A DNA stretch of 64,000 bases. Source: Verrucomicrobiales bacterium. GTDB lineage: Bacteria; Verrucomicrobiota; Verrucomicrobiia; Verrucomicrobiales; V1-33. The notes beneath the pieces were generated by a model. The model was not told the origin of the DNA and searched no databases. It saw only the letters and a program-made list of their open reading frames with translations. Where the stretch lies: the NCBI GenBank assembly GCA_028293125.1, contig JAQGPJ010000077.1, positions 62,001 to 126,000 of the forward strand, written 5' to 3'. This document shows positions 60,422 through 64,000 of this stretch, one piece after another (position 1 is the stretch's first letter; each line of letters starts with the position of its first letter). Position numbers and translations under genes: made by a program.

Positions 60422-61582
60422 TCAGTAAACGTCGCGGCGGTAACGTTTGGATTTGCGCATCTCCTCCACGTATTCCACCGCTTCCTCACGGGTTTTGCCG
60501 CCGGCTTTTTCGATGGCGGTGTGCAGGGCATCGTCCACATCCGCCGCCATGCGGCTGGCGTCGCCGCAGACATAGAAAATAGCGCCCTCCTCCAGCCATT
60601 TCCACAGTTCCTCCGCCGCCTCGACCATGCGGTGCTGCACGTAAATTTTCTTTTCCTGATCGCGGCTGAAGGCGGTGTCCAACCGGGTCAGCACGCCTTT
60701 TTTGAGGTATTCGTCCCATTCCTCCGCATAGAAGAAGTCGGTTTTGGCGCTGATCTCTCCGAAGAACAGCCAGGCTTTGCCCTTGGCGTTGGTCACTTCA
60801 CGCTCCTGCAGGAAGGCGCGGAAGGGCGCGATGCCGGTGCCGGGACCGCACATGATGATGGGGGTGTCATCATCCGGGGATGGCAGCCGGAACCCCTTGC
60901 CGGCATTGATGAAGGTGGGGATCACCGTTTCATTCAGCACCGTGCGCTCCGCCAGGAAGGTGGAGGCGACGCCTTTCCGGTCGCGACCGAAAGTGTGGTA
61001 GCGCACGGCGGCCACCGTGAGATGCACGGAGTCCGGATGGGCCTTGAGGCTGGAGCTGATGGAGTAGAGGCGGATCAGCAGGCGCTTGCAGAAGCTGACA
61101 AACTCCTGAGGCTGGAACTTGGCGTCCGGGAACTCGTGCAGGAAGTCGATCAGCTCCCGGCCGTGCAGGTGCTGCGTCAGCTGGTCCTTGCGGGCGGGAT
61201 CGAGGAGCTTGGCCAGTTCCGGCGCATTGCCGGAGCGCTCCACGATGGCGTTGAGAAACTTTTTGTCAGGGGTCGCGAGGTTGCAGCTGGAGGTCAGGGC
61301 CTCGCGGAAGGTCATTTCCCGCTGGGTGGCGTCCTTCACCGGCTCGTCGCCCGTGGCTCCGAGAGCGTGAAGAACATCATTCACCAGCTCCGGGCAGTTG
61401 GTCGGCAGCACCGCCAGGGAATCCCCGGGCTCGTAGGTCATGCCGCTGCCGCGCAGATCGATCTCATAATGACGCGTATCCTTGGGGGAACCTTCTCCGG
61501 ACAGCTTCACGGCCCGCTTCATCCGCGCCAGACAGGGATTCTTAAGATTGAAAGCCGGGGGCGTGTGGGGAGTGTCGCTCAT
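60422..61582 (-). CDS. Sulfite reductase flavoprotein-type ferredoxin-NADP reductase domain protein
   Basis: 386 residues from ATG 61582 (a longer frame to 61774 lacks support). This is the CysJ-type diflavin reductase FNR half: the FAD-binding RLYSISSS motif, RDRKGVASTFLAERTV, the NADPH-binding CGPGTGIAPFRAFLQEREV, SRDQEKKIYVQHRM and CGDASRMAADVDDALHTAIE, ending at aromatic YRRDVY (Tyr at the C-terminus, as in CysJ). The N-terminal flavodoxin domain of CysJ is absent, so electrons must come from a separate flavodoxin or ferredoxin. The normal role is electron supply for sulfite reduction; the partner hemoprotein is not in the window. Gene symbol is withheld because the domain set is partial. 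Confidence 0.87.
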   Translation of the reverse strand: MSDTPHTPPAFNLKNPCLARMKRAVKLSGEGSPKDTRHYEIDLRGSGMTYEPGDSLAVLPTNCPELVNDVLHALGATGDEPVKDATQREMTFREALTSSCNLATPDKKFLNAIVERSGNAPELAKLLDPARKDQLTQHLHGRELIDFLHEFPDAKFQPQEFVSFCKRLLIRLYSISSSLKAHPDSVHLTVAAVRYHTFGRDRKGVASTFLAERTVLNETVIPTFINAGKGFRLPSPDDDTPIIMCGPGTGIAPFRAFLQEREVTNAKGKAWLFFGEISAKTDFFYAEEWDEYLKKGVLTRLDTAFSRDQEKKIYVQHRMVEAAEELWKWLEEGAIFYVCGDASRMAADVDDALHTAIEKAGGKTREEAVEYVEEMRKSKRYRRDVY

Positions 61583-62002
61583 GGAAGGGAAAAGAAGGAA
61601 ACAGGGCTGGGAAACGGGAGGTCGGGGCACCGGGTCAGGCAGCACGGAATGGATACCGCAGCGGATTCCGCTGAGGACAGCGGACGCGTTCCGTGCCAGC
61701 CGGGGAACACGCCGCCCGTCGGACGCGGACCGTCCGGCAGCAGTGACAGAGCACACCTCCTGCCCCCCCGCCACTGGAAAATCGCCGGTTTTCCCCGGCA
61801 GGCACGCCGGCGGAGCGTGGATACTGACAAACAGCCGGTGCCAGTGTCAGTGCCGATGCGGATGGGGGCGGCCGGACTCTTGAAGGAAAATCCGGCGCGG
61901 ACAGACAGATTTTTCCGGAATTATGGAAATCGGCTTGCATTCTCCCCCGCCTACCCTTAGATCGCCAAACGGTCGGCGTCTCCTCTGCTGCGACCGTTTT
62001 TC

Positions 62003-62087
62003 GGGTAGGTTCCAGAGTGGCCAAATGGGGCAGACTGTAAATCTGCTGGTTTTACCTTCGCTGGTTCGAATCCAGCCCTGCCCACCA
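62003..62087 (+). tRNA. tRNA-Tyr (anticodon GTA), class II with long variable arm
   Basis: 85 bases including an encoded 3' CCA. The 5' acceptor strand GGGTAGG (62003-62009) pairs with CCTGCCC (62077-62083), leaving discriminator A and CCA. The D-arm lies around GAGTGGCCAAATGGGGCA, the anticodon stem-loop reads CAGACTGTAAATCTG with GTA, and the T-arm is GCTGGTTCGAATCCAGC. A long variable arm (GGTTTTACCTTC) fits bacterial tRNA-Tyr. Confidence 0.95.
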
Positions 62088-62318
62088 TATTTCTTTTGCC
62101 GATTGGGTGATTGCAAGCGGATAAAAGTAGGGGTTCCGGCTATGCTTTGATACGGTTGGGTTGAAGCTATATGGAATGCCAAGTGCCCCGTGAATCAGCT
62201 GGGAATATCAAAGGTGGAGACAGACTGCCGCCGCCAATTCAGAAAGCATCAACCAGCTTGGCGATGGGGTTCGTAGACTGTTGAAAGTTTAAGATTCCAC
62301 TCTCAAAAACAAACGCTT

Positions 62319-62621
62319 ATGGACTCCCCTCAAAACTCCGTGCTGGACCCTGTGGTGAAAATTGACCCCGCCGATGGGGAGAAGTGCCGGATTGAGGTGG
62401 AGCCGAAGGCCGCCCAGTCGCTGATCCGCTTTTTGCTGGACCGGAAAATCCAGCTGCTGCCTCCTGAAGGAGGAGTGGCGCGGACATTTGACCTGCAGGT
62501 GGAGCCTAAAGGCATGCCTCCACTGCATCCGTTCTTTGCCTATGACACACAGGAAACCCTGCAGGCGGCGGTGACGGACTGGAAAAAATCGGGACCGCGT
62601 CAGGCACAATCGGTCGTCTGA
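62319..62621 (+). CDS. Small hypothetical protein
   Basis: 100 residues from ATG 62319. The sequence (KIDPADGEKCRIEVEPKAAQ then SLIRFLLDRKIQLLPPEGGV, and a DLQVEPKGMPPLHPFFAYD segment) has no recognised family, signal or membrane segment. It is acidic in its first half and ends in a Gln/Ser-rich tail. It lies alone between tRNA-Tyr and the PA14-like gene, which is convergent. Base use is like the genome's. A real but uncharacterised gene is the best guess. Confidence 0.55.
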   Translation: MDSPQNSVLDPVVKIDPADGEKCRIEVEPKAAQSLIRFLLDRKIQLLPPEGGVARTFDLQVEPKGMPPLHPFFAYDTQETLQAAVTDWKKSGPRQAQSVV

Positions 62622-62723
62622 TCCAGGATCGGCTCCGCCACCTTTGACCGGTCACTGTTCTACCACAATATTTACCGATGCCCTGCGGCCGGATGTGTTT
62701 GGTGGGCGGAGAACTGAGGGTGA

Positions 62724-64000
62724 TCACCGCTCCCGGACACGGTAGAAATACCGGGGAGCGGAAACGGGCAGGGGCGGGGATGTGTAGGTAGTGGTGGAGC
62801 CGCCCGAAGGCAGGCTGAGCTCCGCATTGCTCCAAGTGGTCAGATTTGTGGAGCGCTGCACCGTGTAGTTTTTTCCGGGAGCGGAGGCCCACACAAGGCT
62901 GAGTTCCCGGCTGGCGGGGAAGCTGACGCTGATGATCTCCAGCGGCGGCCCGGCGGGGGTGGTGGCCTCCAGTTGGAGACCGTCAGAATCCTGAGGTCCG
63001 TTGGCGGTGGTGCCGCTGGTGGTGGTGATGAGGTTGTAAGGCTGCTCCGGCCCCGCGGCGAAGACTTCGAAGTGGGAACTGCCCGCGTCCTCAAACCACA
63101 TTACCCGCACGGGATACTGACCGGCCGGCAGCTCAATGGCTCCGATGGTCCGGGTGTTGCCACCGCCACCGTTGTGCTGAAGGCGGCCTTTGGAGAGGCC
63201 ATCCGAGGAATCCGTGATTACAGAATTGCCGGTGGCATTGGCGGTCAGGTGATTGAAGGAGACCGGCCAGGGAGGATTGACAAATTCCAGAAATCCCCCG
63301 TCATCCCCCTGCCAGCCGATGAAATACTCACCATCCGCCGGCACGCGGATGGTGCCCTCCATCAGGGTGGCGAAATAATTGTCGTCCGCTGGGGTGCCGC
63401 TGTTGTTCCAAGGGATGGGTGCATCATTGGCGAAACTCCCGGTGCCGCCAAAGCCGGGGTCGTTGAAATTCAGGGCGCCGGCGCTCACAGTGATCAGTCC
63501 GTTCACCGAATCCGGCTGAGCCAGCCACCACACGGCGGCCTCGACAGTGCCGGCTCCGGGATAGGCGCCGGCCTGGGGGCGGGTCTGCCTCACGCTCCAA
63601 GAGGCGGTGACCCCCAGCCGGGGAAAGATGCCCTGCGAGCGGTGGCCCACCAGACGCCACGCGGCTCCGGGCCCCGCGTCGCCCGTATTCACCGTGCCCA
63701 GGGCGGCGGTGTCGGCGGTCCCAAGGAGATTTCCAGCGACGGCGTAAAGCTCGAACTGGGTGTCCCGCTGGTCCTGAAAGGTGACGAAATCCACCTCATG
63801 GCTGCCTTGGGTGAGGTAAATCAGTCCCGCCCCGCGGAAGTCGCCTAAGGCGGTGGCGGACCCCGTGACGTTGAAAATGAGAGTGGAGGTATCGGCGGGA
63901 TCAATGCCCGCGCCGCTGCGGTCCAGCCAGGGCACTCCCCGGAAGCGCAGCGCCCAGCCATCGGCGGACCGCACCGCAAAAGTGTAAAAACCATCGGAGG
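62724..64000 (-). CDS. C-terminal part of a large secreted PA14-like surface protein (runs off the window edge)
   Basis: The frame is open from 64000 and ends at 62724, giving at least 424 residues of the C-terminus; its start lies outside. Segments such as SDGFYTFAVRSADGWALRF then RGVPWLD, and GEYFIGWQGDDGGFLEFVN are PA14-type carbohydrate-binding folds; the middle is beta-rich, and the C-terminus is NYTVQRSTNLTTWSNAELSL, a fibronectin/verrucomicrobial C-terminal type sandwich. Proteins of this type in PVC bacteria bind polysaccharides or mediate adhesion. An internal ATG near 63974 is probably not the start because the pattern continues upstream of it. Confidence 0.75.
   Translation of the reverse strand, partial: SDGFYTFAVRSADGWALRFRGVPWLDRSGAGIDPADTSTLIFNVTGSATALGDFRGAGLIYLTQGSHEVDFVTFQDQRDTQFELYAVAGNLLGTADTAALGTVNTGDAGPGAAWRLVGHRSQGIFPRLGVTASWSVRQTRPQAGAYPGAGTVEAAVWWLAQPDSVNGLITVSAGALNFNDPGFGGTGSFANDAPIPWNNSGTPADDNYFATLMEGTIRVPADGEYFIGWQGDDGGFLEFVNPPWPVSFNHLTANATGNSVITDSSDGLSKGRLQHNGGGGNTRTIGAIELPAGQYPVRVMWFEDAGSSHFEVFAAGPEQPYNLITTTSGTTANGPQDSDGLQLEATTPAGPPLEIISVSFPASRELSLVWASAPGKNYTVQRSTNLTTWSNAELSLPSGGSTTTYTSPPLPVSAPRYFYRVRER

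Overview
The window looks like a 64 kb piece of the chromosome of a high-G+C member of the Verrucomicrobiota (PVC superphylum), probably near Verrucomicrobiaceae/Prosthecobacter. The evidence is family content: a PVC-type membrane-bound dehydrogenase with a C-terminal CxxCH haem site, an SHD1 domain fused to a thioredoxin, two bactofilins (one with zinc ribbons), a lamin-tail/CotH surface protein, two ECF-sigma/Ser-Thr-kinase pairs, a DUF2934 protein, double-thioredoxin and sialidase-like secreted proteins, and starts that mostly lack a Shine-Dalgarno sequence. No rRNA, CRISPR array, insertion sequence or prophage was seen. There is one tRNA (Tyr, GUA).

Layout. 1-4.7 kb: a truncated exported protein, a Trp/Asp helical-repeat protein broken by an in-frame amber codon, and a secreted sialidase-like propeller. 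4.7-8.3 kb: trehalose-type synthesis (otsB, otsA-like GT20, sugar nucleotidyltransferase). 8.5-13.7 kb: the PVC dehydrogenase, DUF2934, and mazG with a dCMP-deaminase-like gene. 13.8-22.9 kb: an STN-like exported protein, DUF4126, PhoH2, a zinc-ribbon protein, TetR, a CNNM/CBS membrane protein and a double thioredoxin. 23.0-25.9 kb: a compact four-gene operon (FeeM-like acyltransferase, SAM methyltransferase, haem-oxygenase-fold putative diiron enzyme, second FeeM-like acyltransferase) with a sharp base-composition change inside it. 26.0-29.3 kb: ECF sigma and kinase, the kinase interrupted by TGA. 29.5-34.7 kb: ispF, a frameshifted gene, an inositol-phosphatase-family gene, stand-alone coaB, SHD1-thioredoxin, HIT and nrdR. 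34.9-42.5 kb: PQQ-like propeller, a membrane protein, acpP, two bactofilins, gyrB and a pseudopilin. 42.6-50.1 kb: the large CotH/lamin-tail protein, a COG0523 GTPase, NlpC/P60 and a PhoD-like phosphatase. 50.2-56.6 kb: small proteins, Dabb, isolated nuoA, a two-component system and Nudix. 56.7-60.3 kb: a very unusual kinase followed by a sigma factor. 60.4-64 kb: a sulfite-reductase-type flavoprotein, tRNA-Tyr, a small protein and a truncated PA14-like surface protein.

The strongest candidate for an undescribed system is the 23.0-25.9 kb operon. It joins two acyl-transfer enzymes of the N-acyl amino acid synthase/autoinducer-synthase type to a putative oxidative metalloenzyme and a methyltransferase, which suggests a lipid-like small molecule. 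A second theme is gene damage. Two in-frame stop codons (one replacing a repeat-consensus Trp), one frameshift and one gene with no ATG/GTG/TTG start all occur in otherwise intact genes. They could be real decay, readthrough or assembly error.
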